A stretch of 64,000 nucleotides of DNA from contig NZ_JAYMGV010000001.1 in the NCBI RefSeq assembly GCF_035818475.1, positions 1,178,001 through 1,242,000 of the forward strand, in the 5' to 3' direction. The notes below the pieces were generated by a model, which searched no databases, was not told the origin of the DNA, and saw nothing but the letters and a program-made list of their open reading frames with translations. Positions 9,435 to 17,207 of the stretch are shown in pieces. Each line of letters opens with the position of its first letter. The first letter of the stretch is position 1. The stretch comes from Cognatitamlana sp035818475 (GTDB lineage: Bacteria; Bacteroidota; Bacteroidia; Flavobacteriales; Flavobacteriaceae). Position numbers and translations under genes: made by a program.

Positions 9435-9475
9435 AGATTCTTCGCTGCAACTCTGAATGACATTAGCCTCTAAAC
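9435..9475. repeat. Partial third copy of the palindromic repeat
   Basis: AGATTCTTCGCTG at 9435-9447 followed by CTGAATGACAT and a short match to TAAACAAA. The right half is missing, and the fragment runs into the stop codon of the next minus-strand gene (9463). Part of that gene's last codons may therefore derive from the repeat. Confidence 0.6.
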
Positions 9476-10632
9476 AAAAAGAAATCGTCTTTCATATGTT
9501 CAATTTTACCATCTTCATTGGTAATGATATAATCAATGGCCTGTGACGTAAAATCTTCACCTTTTTCAGTTAGGGATACAATGTTTTTGTCTAATTGAAT
9601 CATATTGTTTTTTAAAGCCAGATCCAAAACTGTTTTGGACCGTACTTTTTGCCAATTGATATGTTCATTAAGGTGATTGACATGGCGTTCCCTTTTTTCG
9701 GAATGATTTTTTAGGTGTAATAAAAAGGTTAAAAGAGACACTTCTGTACGTTGTTGTTTTTCTCTGTAAAGCACGGCAATAACCCCTTTGTTGGGTGCAA
9801 ATAAATAAACCAACAAAAAAACCAAGCCCAACATGGTTGTTATGGATCCTGCAATAGAGGCATCCAGTCCATGAGCCAGCCAATACCCGGAAATAGCACA
9901 AAACACGCCAAAACAGATGGAGTAGGTGAGCATGCGTTTTAAATCATTAGTAAGCAAATAGGCTGTTGCTGCTGGTGCAATCATGAGTGCTACCACTAAA
10001 ATAGCGCCAACGGCATCAAAAGCGCCAACGGTTGTAATGGAAGATAAGGTCATTAATCCGTAATGAATGGCTATAGGCGAAAACCCTAGGGAGGCTGCTA
10101 ATCCGGCATCAAATGTACTTACTTTTAATTCTTTGAAAAAGGCTATTAGCAAGCCTATTGTTATAATTAAAATGCTTCCAATAACCCAGAGCGATTTGGG
10201 ACCTATATCAATACCGGATATCATTAATCTGTCAAATGGTGCAAATGCTAATTCACCAAGCAATACAGCATCTACATCCAGGTGTATATCATTGGCATTT
10301 TTGGCAATCATAATAACTCCAATACTAAATAGAATAGGGAATACCAAACCTATGGCTGTATCTTCTTTTACAAGTCCTGTTTTTTGAATATATTCTACTA
10401 ATACTACGGTTATAATTCCGGTTACTGCAGCCAAAAGAATAAGCAATGGAGAATTCAAATCCTGAGTTATAAAGAACCCAATAACAATGCCTGGTAAAAT
10501 AGAATGGCTTATAGCATCACTAATCATAGCCATTTTTCTGAGTACTAAAAATGTACCCGGAATAGCACAGGCAATGGCAACTAAACTGGCAATGAGCTGT
10601 ATTTCAAACTGGGCACTACTCATGGGTTTCAT
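9463..10632 (-). CDS. Metal ABC transporter permease (ZnuB/TroD type) with a C-terminal extension
   Basis: A 389-residue inner-membrane permease of the ABC-3 family (Mn/Zn/Fe uptake). The core has the family pattern AIPGTFLVLRKMAMISDAISHSILPGI and about eight hydrophobic helices, including GAILVVALMIAPAATAYLL. The last about 100 residues (from RTEVSLLTFLLHLKNH) are a soluble extension resembling a winged-helix/DtxR-like domain (ALKNNMIQLDKNIVSLTEKGEDF), seen also in the partner permease. It overlaps the upstream permease gene by 17 nt, so the two are translated together. The C-terminal end abuts a repeat fragment. Confidence 0.88.
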   Translation of the reverse strand: MKPMSSAQFEIQLIASLVAIACAIPGTFLVLRKMAMISDAISHSILPGIVIGFFITQDLNSPLLILLAAVTGIITVVLVEYIQKTGLVKEDTAIGLVFPILFSIGVIMIAKNANDIHLDVDAVLLGELAFAPFDRLMISGIDIGPKSLWVIGSILIITIGLLIAFFKELKVSTFDAGLAASLGFSPIAIHYGLMTLSSITTVGAFDAVGAILVVALMIAPAATAYLLTNDLKRMLTYSICFGVFCAISGYWLAHGLDASIAGSITTMLGLVFLLVYLFAPNKGVIAVLYREKQQRTEVSLLTFLLHLKNHSEKRERHVNHLNEHINWQKVRSKTVLDLALKNNMIQLDKNIVSLTEKGEDFTSQAIDYIITNEDGKIEHMKDDFFLFRG

Positions 10633-11743
10633 TTTGTTGATTATACAAATTGGTTGCTGTTTTAAAGCCTTCTTCGGTAAGGCTCCACATATTGCCTTCT
10701 ATTCTTACGTAATTTTTTCTAACTAATTTTTGAAGGGAGCCTTTTGTAAAACCTTGGAAATTATTTAAAATTTTAATAGCATGGGGATGTGAAATATTCT
10801 CATGGGTTTCTGCTATACGAAACATAAAGGCTAAGGTTTTATGAAGTTGCAGATCCCGTCTGTTTTTTATAAACCTGATCTGTTTAAATAATAAGCCTCT
10901 GCTTGGAGAAAAAATGAATGAGAACACTACAAAAATTCCGGCAATGATTACTATAACCGGCCCTGTAGAAAGATTGTTTTGACTAGCGCTAATAGCTGTT
11001 CCAAAAACGCCTGCAAATGCGCCAAAAACAGCAGCCAATATAACCATAACCCCTAAGCTGTTTGTCCATTGTCTTGCAGCAGCAGCAGGGGCTAATAACA
11101 TAGCACTCATCAAAACAACACCCACGGTCTGTAATCCAAGAACAATAGCTAAAACTATAAATGTAGTGATTAAAATATCTATGAATTTGGTGTTGAATCC
11201 TAAAGTTTTGGTATAATCAGCATCAAAAAGAAGCATCTTAAATTCTTTCCAAAAGAGCAATAATACCAACAGGCAAAAACCGGTTACAATGGCCATCATC
11301 CAAACATCACTTTCAACCAGCGTAGCAGCTTGTCCAAAAAGGTATTTATCTAATCCTGCCTGATTGGCATTGGGTTGTTTTTGAATAAAGGTTAGTAATA
11401 ACATGCCAAACCCAAAGAACAAGGATAGGATGAGCCCTAATGCTGTATCTGATTTTAAATGAGTTTTACTTATAATACCACGAATCCAGAACGTTCCAAT
11501 GAGTCCGCTAACCAAGGCTCCCAATAATAAGATGTTGCTATCTTTGGCCCCGGTGATCAAAAAAGCTATGGCTATACCCGGTAAGGCAGCATGTGAAATG
11601 GCATCACCCAACAAGCTTTGCTTCCGTAGTACTGCAAAACTTCCTAACATACCGGTAACAGCACCAAGAATTGCGGTTCCTAATGTTATGGTTCTTAGGG
11701 TGTAGTCTGTGAAAACTAGTTTTATGTATTCTGTGAAGTCTAT
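10616..11743 (-). CDS. Metal ABC transporter permease (TroC/MntB type), start codon degenerate
   Basis: An ABC-3 family permease that forms the membrane channel with the downstream permease. The core reads VLRKQSLLGDAISHAALPGIAIAF, then further helices including LMSAMLLAPAAAARQW, then a cytoplasmic winged-helix-like tail (FTKGSLQKLVRKNYVRIEGNMWSLTEEGF). The first ATG (11650) falls inside the first membrane helix. The same frame stays coding-like upstream (DFTEYIKLVFTDYTLRTITLG) back to an in-frame stop at 11756-11758, with no ATG, GTG or TTG. The natural first codon by comparison with the family is the ATA at 11741-11743. I give the long form. It ends overlapping the next permease by 17 nt. 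Confidence 0.75.
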   Translation of the reverse strand: MDFTEYIKLVFTDYTLRTITLGTAILGAVTGMLGSFAVLRKQSLLGDAISHAALPGIAIAFLITGAKDSNILLLGALVSGLIGTFWIRGIISKTHLKSDTALGLILSLFFGFGMLLLTFIQKQPNANQAGLDKYLFGQAATLVESDVWMMAIVTGFCLLVLLLFWKEFKMLLFDADYTKTLGFNTKFIDILITTFIVLAIVLGLQTVGVVLMSAMLLAPAAAARQWTNSLGVMVILAAVFGAFAGVFGTAISASQNNLSTGPVIVIIAGIFVVFSFIFSPSRGLLFKQIRFIKNRRDLQLHKTLAFMFRIAETHENISHPHAIKILNNFQGFTKGSLQKLVRKNYVRIEGNMWSLTEEGFKTATNLYNQQNETHE

Positions 11744-11748
11744 AGTGC

Positions 11749-11922
11749 TTAGTTTTTAGAGGTTAGTTTTTGATTTGAAACCGCTGCTCTAGTAAATTGA
11801 GAAGATAAAGCATAGCGTTCTGTTTTTGGAAAGGTGTCGCTAATTTTATAGATTAAATCAACAAAGTCTAAAGCTTTATTATAAACTTTTAAATCTTCAA
11901 ATTTGAATTTTATCTCTGACAT
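11749..11922 (-). pseudogene. Truncated four-helix-bundle (S23-like) protein
   Basis: A 57-residue frame reading FEDLKVYNKALDFVDLIYKI, then FPKTERYALSSQFTRAAVSN, then a stop after LTSKN. This is the first half of the four-helix-bundle family (also encoded in 23S rRNA intervening sequences), whose members are about 115-125 residues and continue after RRAAVSI. Here the second half is missing. It sits inside a metal-transport operon between the ATPase and permease genes and is flanked by an 11-bp inverted repeat. Its stop is 5 nt before the ATA of the permease. Confidence 0.7.
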
Positions 11923-11951
11923 AAATTTTAGTTCATTTTTCTAACCTCTAA
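11756..11951. mobile_element. Small inserted segment bounded by an 11-bp inverted repeat
   Basis: TTAGAGGTTAG (11756-11766) and CTAACCTCTAA (11941-11951) are perfect complements and enclose most of the truncated four-helix-bundle frame. The segment interrupts an operon whose other genes are tightly packed, and the permease immediately downstream lacks a normal start codon. I infer an insertion or mini-element. No transposase and no target duplication are seen. Confidence 0.45.
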
Positions 11952-11968
11952 GGTCAAGTGACTAATTA

Positions 11969-12730
11969 CTATTCCTGAATACTCACTTTATAATTGATAC
12001 CATAGGTTTTTGTTAAATTATCATCATTGAAAATATCTTTTACTGGCCCGGTAGCTATCTTTTTTACGTTTAAAAAGGTTACCCAATCAAAGTATTCCGG
12101 AACGGTTTGTAGATCATGATGTACTACAATAACAGTTTTCCCGGCTTTACGTAATTCTTTTAAAATATTAATAATTGCAATTTCGGTTGTGGCATCTACC
12201 CCTTGAAAGGGTTCGTCCATGAAATATATTGATGCATTTTGTACCAGTGCCCTGGCTAAAAATATACGTTGTTGCTGCCCTCCTGAAAGCTGACTTATTT
12301 GTCTGTTTTTAAATGCTAACATGCCTACTTTTTCTAAAGCTTCTAAAGCGGCTTTTTTTTCTTTTTGCCCCGGACGTTTTATCCAGCCTAAGCTTCCGTA
12401 GGTGCCCATCATTACTACATCTAATGCTGTTGTTGGAAAATCCCAATCTACACTGCCCTTTTGCGGTACATAAGCAACTAATGCCCGTTGTTTTTCATAA
12501 GACTTACCATAGATACTAACGCTTCCTGCTATAGGTTTTAAAATGCCTAAAATAGACTTAATAAGTGTTGATTTTCCGGCGCCGTTGGGGCCTACAATGG
12601 CCATGAGTACTCCTTCCGGGATTTCTAAATCTATATCCCAAAGTACAGGCTTGTAATTGTAAGCTACTGTTAAATCATCTACCTGTACAGCAATATTTCT
12701 TTGTGAATTGGAAATTTTTTCTTTAGCCAC
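11969..12730 (-). CDS. Metal ABC transporter ATP-binding protein (ZnuC/TroB type)
   Basis: A 253-residue ABC ATPase energising the two permeases. Walker A is GPNGAGKST (about residues 49-57), the Q-loop lies in VPQKGSVDWDFP, the signature is LSGGQQQR, Walker B is IYFMDEP, and the switch histidine is in VVHHDL. The phrase VDWDFPTTALDVVMMG is typical of the Mn/Zn-uptake branch. It is separated from the binding-protein gene upstream by 328 nt of non-coding sequence that holds dispersed repeats. It may therefore have its own promoter or depend on read-through. Confidence 0.93.
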   Translation of the reverse strand: MAKEKISNSQRNIAVQVDDLTVAYNYKPVLWDIDLEIPEGVLMAIVGPNGAGKSTLIKSILGILKPIAGSVSIYGKSYEKQRALVAYVPQKGSVDWDFPTTALDVVMMGTYGSLGWIKRPGQKEKKAALEALEKVGMLAFKNRQISQLSGGQQQRIFLARALVQNASIYFMDEPFQGVDATTEIAIINILKELRKAGKTVIVVHHDLQTVPEYFDWVTFLNVKKIATGPVKDIFNDDNLTKTYGINYKVSIQE

Positions 12731-13058
12731 CTTATTTTATTTTTACTTTAAATGTTCCTTTTGTCTTGATACAAAACGAACTAAAAATCAAATCCATCTG
12801 AGGAAATTCCTTAGGAACAAGCATTTTAAAAATCTCATGCTTGGAGTTGCGATTCGCTGTTACGTTTTTCGCTCATTATTTCTACAGGTTGATGATTCCA
12901 ACCTAGTTGGAAATTCAAGTTCAATTTATATTTTCAGTGTTATTATTCGATGTATTGATATCATTTTACTTTCCTATTTATTTTAGCCCTGATAGCAACG
13001 GCATCCTTTTTTGAGGGACGAAAAAAAGATACAGTGGATAGCAGGAAACAGCTCCAAA
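12731..13058. other. 328-nt non-coding gap with dispersed-repeat sequence
   Basis: No supportable gene. The left part, around 12758-12795, contains TTTTGTCTTGATACAAAAC and similar text. From general knowledge this resembles a dispersed intergenic sequence of Flavobacteriaceae. The right end holds a separate structured element (12985-13055). The gap lies between two genes of one transport operon, so the repeats appear to have been inserted into it. Confidence 0.5.
12985..13055. ncRNA. Structured intergenic element (possible flavobacterial ncRNA family)
   Basis: The sequence runs AGCCCTGATAGCAACGGCAT, then a T-run, GAGGGACG, an A-run, AAGATACAGTGGATAGCAGG and ends AACAGCTCC. The T-run and A-run can pair around GAGGGACG, and AGC at the start can pair with GCT at the end. 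I recall very similar blocks scattered through many Flavobacteriaceae genomes. Rfam's Flavo-1 motif is one candidate identity, but I cannot confirm it here. Strand is unknown. Confidence 0.4.
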
Positions 13059-13964
13059 TTATTTTAAAGCATTTACTATGGTATTCACATTATATTTAAA
13101 CATACCGATATAGGTACCTTCAATGGTTCCGGTATCTCCTAATGCATCTGAGTATAATGATCCTCCTATTTTAACGTCATGCCCTTTTGAGTTAACCGCG
13201 GCCTGTAAGGCTTCAATAGTACGTTTAGGTACTGAACTTTCAACAAAAATAGCTTTTACATTATGTTCAATAATAAAAGCAGATAATTTCTGGACGTCTT
13301 GTACTCCTGCTTCTGTTGCTGTTGAAAGCCCCTGTAGACCAACCACTTCAAATCCAAAAGATTTACCAAAATAGTTAAAAGCATCATGTGCGGTAACTAA
13401 AATACGCTTTTCTTTAGGAAGTGTTTTAATGGTTGATTCTATTTGTGTTTTTAAAGTTTCTAATTGTTTGATATAGTTAGCGCCGTTGGTTTCAAAACTG
13501 GCTTTTTGTTCCGGAATGGCTTCTGCTAATTTTTTAACTATAAATTGTGTGGCTTGAATCCAATAGTCTGTGTTAAACCAAATATGCGGATCATAGTTTG
13601 ATGCAAAATATTCAGAACCAATTAGGGTATTTCTATCTAAGGCGTCTGAAATAGCAATGGTTTTTTTGTTTTTCATTTTTTCAAAAACTTCAACCAGTTT
13701 ACCTTCCAGGTGCAATCCGTTGTAAAAGATGATGTCAGCATCAGCCAATTTAGAAACATCACCTTCGCTGGCTTTATATAAATGCGGATCTACACCACTA
13801 CCCATTAGCCCTTTTAAATTGATATGATTTCCTCCTATGTTTTTAACCAAATCTGTGATCATAGAGGTTGTGGTTACTACATTGAGTTTACCGTTGGTCT
13901 CTTTGTTGTTTTTACAACTTAAAAAGACCAGGGTTATTACTAAGAATACTATTGTTTTTTGCAT
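13059..13964 (-). CDS. Metal-binding lipoprotein of the TroA/ZnuA family
   Basis: A 301-residue periplasmic solute-binding protein (cluster A-I) that delivers Mn, Zn or Fe to the ABC transporter. The lipobox VFLSC places the lipid anchor at Cys17. Likely ligands are His61 (DPHLY), His127 (DPHIW), His193 (TAHDAF) and Asp273 (YSDALGD). The third ligand being His rather than Glu is TroA/Zn-like, but the metal cannot be fixed from this alone. The gene lies 8 nt after the TonB receptor gene, so receptor and binding protein form one transcription unit. Confidence 0.92.
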   Translation of the reverse strand: MQKTIVFLVITLVFLSCKNNKETNGKLNVVTTTSMITDLVKNIGGNHINLKGLMGSGVDPHLYKASEGDVSKLADADIIFYNGLHLEGKLVEVFEKMKNKKTIAISDALDRNTLIGSEYFASNYDPHIWFNTDYWIQATQFIVKKLAEAIPEQKASFETNGANYIKQLETLKTQIESTIKTLPKEKRILVTAHDAFNYFGKSFGFEVVGLQGLSTATEAGVQDVQKLSAFIIEHNVKAIFVESSVPKRTIEALQAAVNSKGHDVKIGGSLYSDALGDTGTIEGTYIGMFKYNVNTIVNALK

Positions 13965-13972
13965 GGCTAAAT

Positions 13973-16279
13973 TTAATTTAAAGTAAATCTTAATCCAAAA
14001 AATAATCGTCTCCCCTGATTGGGGGCAAACACATATGATGGATCAAAGGTAAGCGCATAAGGATTGTTATCGGTAGGTAGAACACCACCGGGTTGTACTA
14101 TAATGGTTTGTCCGGTGACAGGGCTTGTGGCTGAAACGGGTTGATCTGTTTCATTGAAATCTACATCCTTATCAAAAGGATCTTCAGAACGGGCTATAAT
14201 AAAAGGATTGCCTTTGTTTGGTGTCCAGTTCAACAGGTTCTTTATGCCTCCATAAATTTCAAAATTTGTGATGCCATTATAGGTGAATTGTATGTTCTGA
14301 ATACTCCAGGTAGGTGAATATTCGCTTCGTGGGTCTAGTTCTCCCAGTAAAGGTAAACGCATTGGGCCATATATGTTTCCGGTGTAATCTATGGTAAGAT
14401 TTGTTGGGAAATGCCTGTATGATAAGGACCAGACTCCTGAAAAACTTTCGGTTAAAATTTGTTTGGTTCTTATACCGTCTTCTTTTTTTGATACATCTTG
14501 AAGTGTAGCACCTATGGAACCTCTTATACCACTACCAAAAACGGCATCAATATTTAAGCTTATTCCTTTTGTTGTAGAGTATCCGTCTAAGTTTCTGTAG
14601 AATATTTTATTGGGATCGGTGTCATAATCCGGAATTATGGCATTTGTAAAATAGGTATACCAGGCTGATGCATCAAAAGTAAATAGCATGCCTTGTTTGG
14701 CATAAAGCTTTTTTAGATAGTTTAGTGTTACATTGTAGGATTGTTCGGGTTCCAGGGTGCCTTCAATAATAACATCTCTTGCTCCGGTTAAAGCAGCATG
14801 TTCCTCTGTAAACAGGTTAACAACCCTAAAGCCTGTTCCTGCATTTAATCTGATAATATCATCTTCTGTGGGTTTATATCTATAGGCTATTCGTGGTGTG
14901 AAAATAGAACCATGACGCTTATCATAATCGTAACGTGCTCCTAATAAAAGGCGTTGTTTTTCACTCAAAGTAATTTCATCTTGAACAAAAACAGATGGTA
15001 TGGTAACTTCATCAGGTCTTTCTGTGGCTGGTGTATTATCATTATAGAAATTATAACGGGCGGCTAAACCAAAAAGTAGATCATGGTTTTCCAATGGTTT
15101 GTCCCAAATTAACTGCCCGAAACCAATACGTTGTTTTGCCAGATATGGCGTGTCTCCATAAACTGAATTTTGATCATGATCTGAATATGAGAACTGTAAG
15201 GTCATTTTTTCTTCTATAGGTAGCTGATAATTTCCAATCAGTTCATAGCGTGAGGTATAAATACTTTCTCCGTAGACCTGGTCACCTCCTCTAAAACCTT
15301 TATTCCATTGCATTTCACCTCCCCATCGGTCTTCATAAAAATAACGGCCGGCTAATGAAAAAAGCCTGTTGTTCTTTCGTTTAAAGCTCCATTTTTGGAA
15401 TACTGAAATACGATCCTGAAGTGTAACGTCTGTGAAATTATCGTTATTATTATCTATAGGGTTTGCATAGTTATAATAATTAGCTCCCACCAAAACATTG
15501 GCTTTTTTACCAACATTGGCTTTAAATCCAAGATCAACATTGGCTTCGCCCCAACCGCTTACAAAGCCATCGGCAAAAAATAAAGGCGCATGTTCCGGTA
15601 ATTTGGTAATGATATTAATCAAGCCGCCTACAGCCTCGCTACCATATAATGATGATGCCGGGCCTTTTACTATTTCTACTTGTTCTATTAATGAATTTGG
15701 AATGCCGGACAAACCATAAACGGTAGATAAGCCACTTACAATGGGCATACCGTCAATTAGAACCAAGGTGTACGGGCCTTCTAAACCATTAATGTGAATA
15801 TCACCGGTATTACAAACATTACAATTAAGTTGAGGCCTTACACCGTTTACATTTTGCAAGGCTTCAAAAATATTGGGTGTTGGATTTTTTTTAAAGAACG
15901 CCGGAGAGTAAACTTCAACAGGTACAGGACTTTCCAGTCTGGATACCGCTTTGAGGGTACCGGTAACGATAACTTCGTTTAAGTGCTCTGTTTCTTCCAA
16001 TTCAAAATTAACTACAACTGTTTTTTCTCCGGTAATAACTACACGTTTTTCTACATTTTTATAACCGGTAAAAGAAGCTACTATAGTATAAGTTCCATTA
16101 GGTATGTTATTAATGGCATAGTGCCCGTTCTCATCACTGGAACTCCCTTTTACCGTGTTTTTTATATAAATATTTACATAAGGTAATGGGCTATTTAAAG
16201 CTGTTGTTTTTCCGGTGATTTTTTGAGCGTTTACTACAAAGCTTAAAATACTTATTAGAAATATACTTAGGTTTTTCAC
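13973..16279 (-). CDS. TonB-dependent receptor, probable metal or metal-chelate importer
   Basis: A 768-residue outer-membrane receptor. In order: a signal peptide, a carboxypeptidase-regulatory-like domain (ITGKTTALNSPLPYVNIYI..., residues about 20-105), a plug domain with GLEGPYTLVLIDGMPIVSGL and VEIVKGPASSLYGSEAVGG, and a 22-strand barrel ending GRRLFFGLRFTLN. The plug contains CNVCNTGDI, a Cys pair sometimes seen in receptors next to metal-uptake genes; a metal-binding role is inference. It is the first gene of the operon receptor - binding lipoprotein - (gap) - ATPase - permeases. It diverges from a DtxR-type regulator across a perfect operator-like palindrome. Confidence 0.93.
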   Translation of the reverse strand: MKNLSIFLISILSFVVNAQKITGKTTALNSPLPYVNIYIKNTVKGSSSDENGHYAINNIPNGTYTIVASFTGYKNVEKRVVITGEKTVVVNFELEETEHLNEVIVTGTLKAVSRLESPVPVEVYSPAFFKKNPTPNIFEALQNVNGVRPQLNCNVCNTGDIHINGLEGPYTLVLIDGMPIVSGLSTVYGLSGIPNSLIEQVEIVKGPASSLYGSEAVGGLINIITKLPEHAPLFFADGFVSGWGEANVDLGFKANVGKKANVLVGANYYNYANPIDNNNDNFTDVTLQDRISVFQKWSFKRKNNRLFSLAGRYFYEDRWGGEMQWNKGFRGGDQVYGESIYTSRYELIGNYQLPIEEKMTLQFSYSDHDQNSVYGDTPYLAKQRIGFGQLIWDKPLENHDLLFGLAARYNFYNDNTPATERPDEVTIPSVFVQDEITLSEKQRLLLGARYDYDKRHGSIFTPRIAYRYKPTEDDIIRLNAGTGFRVVNLFTEEHAALTGARDVIIEGTLEPEQSYNVTLNYLKKLYAKQGMLFTFDASAWYTYFTNAIIPDYDTDPNKIFYRNLDGYSTTKGISLNIDAVFGSGIRGSIGATLQDVSKKEDGIRTKQILTESFSGVWSLSYRHFPTNLTIDYTGNIYGPMRLPLLGELDPRSEYSPTWSIQNIQFTYNGITNFEIYGGIKNLLNWTPNKGNPFIIARSEDPFDKDVDFNETDQPVSATSPVTGQTIIVQPGGVLPTDNNPYALTFDPSYVFAPNQGRRLFFGLRFTLN

Positions 16280-16293
16280 AAATAAATTTTTTG

Positions 16294-16301
16294 CAAATAT
16301 A
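16294..16301 (-). promoter_or_regulatory. -7 promoter box of the TonB receptor operon
   Basis: Read on the minus strand the sequence is TATATTTG, fitting the Bacteroidota TAnnTTTG box. It lies 15 nt before the receptor start codon and directly touches the 34-bp palindrome, so a protein bound there would block the promoter. Confidence 0.6.
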
Positions 16302-16334
16302 AAATAATTTTTAGATTAGTCTAAAAATTATTTT
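16301..16334. promoter_or_regulatory. 34-bp perfect palindrome, probable operator for the DtxR/MntR-type regulator
   Basis: AAAATAATTTTTAGA (16301-16315), spacer TTAG, TCTAAAAATTATTTT (16320-16334): 15-bp arms with no mismatch. The centre TTTAGATTAGTCTAAA has the form of DtxR/MntR boxes. It lies between the receptor operon and the regulator gene, overlapping the receptor promoter and just upstream of the regulator's own -7 box. Confidence 0.7.
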
Positions 16335-16350
16335 AACGTTATAATTATTA

Positions 16351-16358
16351 TATATTTG
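16351..16358 (+). promoter_or_regulatory. -7 promoter box of the DtxR-type regulator
   Basis: TATATTTG, 21 nt before the ATG at 16380. No clear TTG -33 element is visible, and the operator palindrome occupies that region. Confidence 0.5.
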
Positions 16359-16379
16359 TGGTAAGACTAAAATTTAAGT

Positions 16380-17036
16380 ATGATCACCCAAACAGAAGAA
16401 AATTATATCAAGGCTATTTATCATTTGGGAAAATATGGAGCCAATAACGTAAGTACCAATGCCATTGCTAAAGAAATGGAAACAAAGGCATCGTCTGTTA
16501 CAGATATGGTTAAGAAGCTTTCTGAAAAAGGCTATGCAAATTACAGGAAATATCAGGGTGTAAGCTTGACAGAACTGGGGAAAGAGATCGCTATTAATAT
16601 TGTAAGAAAGCATAGGCTTTGGGAGGTTTTTTTAGTTGATAAACTAAATTTTTCATGGGATGAAGTTCATGAAGTAGCAGAGCAATTAGAGCATATAAAG
16701 TCTAAAAAGCTGATTAGTCAGCTGGACGAGTTTTTAGGATTTCCTGTGCATGACCCGCATGGTGACCCTATTCCTGACCATATGGGGAACATTAAAAAAG
16801 TTGATAAAATCCTGCTTTCTGAGGCTAAAGTTGGTGATGATTGTATTTGTGTTGGGGTTCAGGATTCGTCGTCAGAATTCTTAAAGTATTTAGATAAAAA
16901 TGGGATTGCCCTTGGAACCGGATTAAAAGTTTGTCACCGAGAACCGTTTGACAATTCTATAACCATAAGGTTAAAAGACCAGGAGCTCATCATATCTAAT
17001 ATGATCGCAAACAATTTGTTTGTAAAAGTGTCTTAG
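16380..17036 (+). CDS. DtxR/MntR-family metal-dependent repressor
   Basis: A 218-residue regulator. The N-terminal winged helix-turn-helix is clear (TQTEENYIKAIYHL, then NAIAKEMETKASSVTDMVKKLSEKG). Next come the dimerisation/metal-binding helices with HRLWEVFLVDKLNFSWDEVHEVAEQLEHI and DPHGDPIPD. A C-terminal SH3-like FeoA-type domain (residues about 145-218) is typical of the longer members. It probably represses the divergent receptor/ABC operon, and perhaps feoAB, when the metal is plentiful. Its stop lies 9 nt from that of the convergent small FeoB-associated gene. Whether the cofactor is Mn or Fe cannot be told. Confidence 0.92.
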   Translation: MITQTEENYIKAIYHLGKYGANNVSTNAIAKEMETKASSVTDMVKKLSEKGYANYRKYQGVSLTELGKEIAINIVRKHRLWEVFLVDKLNFSWDEVHEVAEQLEHIKSKKLISQLDEFLGFPVHDPHGDPIPDHMGNIKKVDKILLSEAKVGDDCICVGVQDSSSEFLKYLDKNGIALGTGLKVCHREPFDNSITIRLKDQELIISNMIANNLFVKVS

Positions 17037-17045
17037 TTTTAAAAA

Positions 17046-17180
17046 TTAATGACAACCACAGTTATCATCTCCACATGCTTTTTGGGGTTTTGATTTTTTC
17101 CAGAAGAATTTTTTAATCAGAAAGAAGCATGCCAAAATCAAGGCACTAAAGACTAATATATTTTGAATAACAGTGTTCAT
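17046..17180 (-). CDS. FeoB-associated Cys-rich membrane protein
   Basis: A 44-residue protein: a single membrane helix (VIQNILVFSALILACFFLI), a basic stretch (KKFFWKKSK), and a Cys-rich tail ACGDDNCGCH. This matches the small partner found downstream of feoB in many bacteria, thought to support ferrous iron transport. It starts at ATG 17180, 27 nt after the feoB stop, in the same operon. Too short for most automatic gene calls, but the match is specific. Confidence 0.82.
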   Translation of the reverse strand: MNTVIQNILVFSALILACFFLIKKFFWKKSKPQKACGDDNCGCH

Positions 17181-17207
17181 ATGTATTCAGTCGAATTTTT
17201 CTTGTAA

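Noticed and set aside
12708..12986. Plus-strand 92-residue frame across the ATPase start and the gap
   Set aside because: Overlaps the ATPase start antisense, has no recognisable domain and lies in dispersed-repeat sequence.
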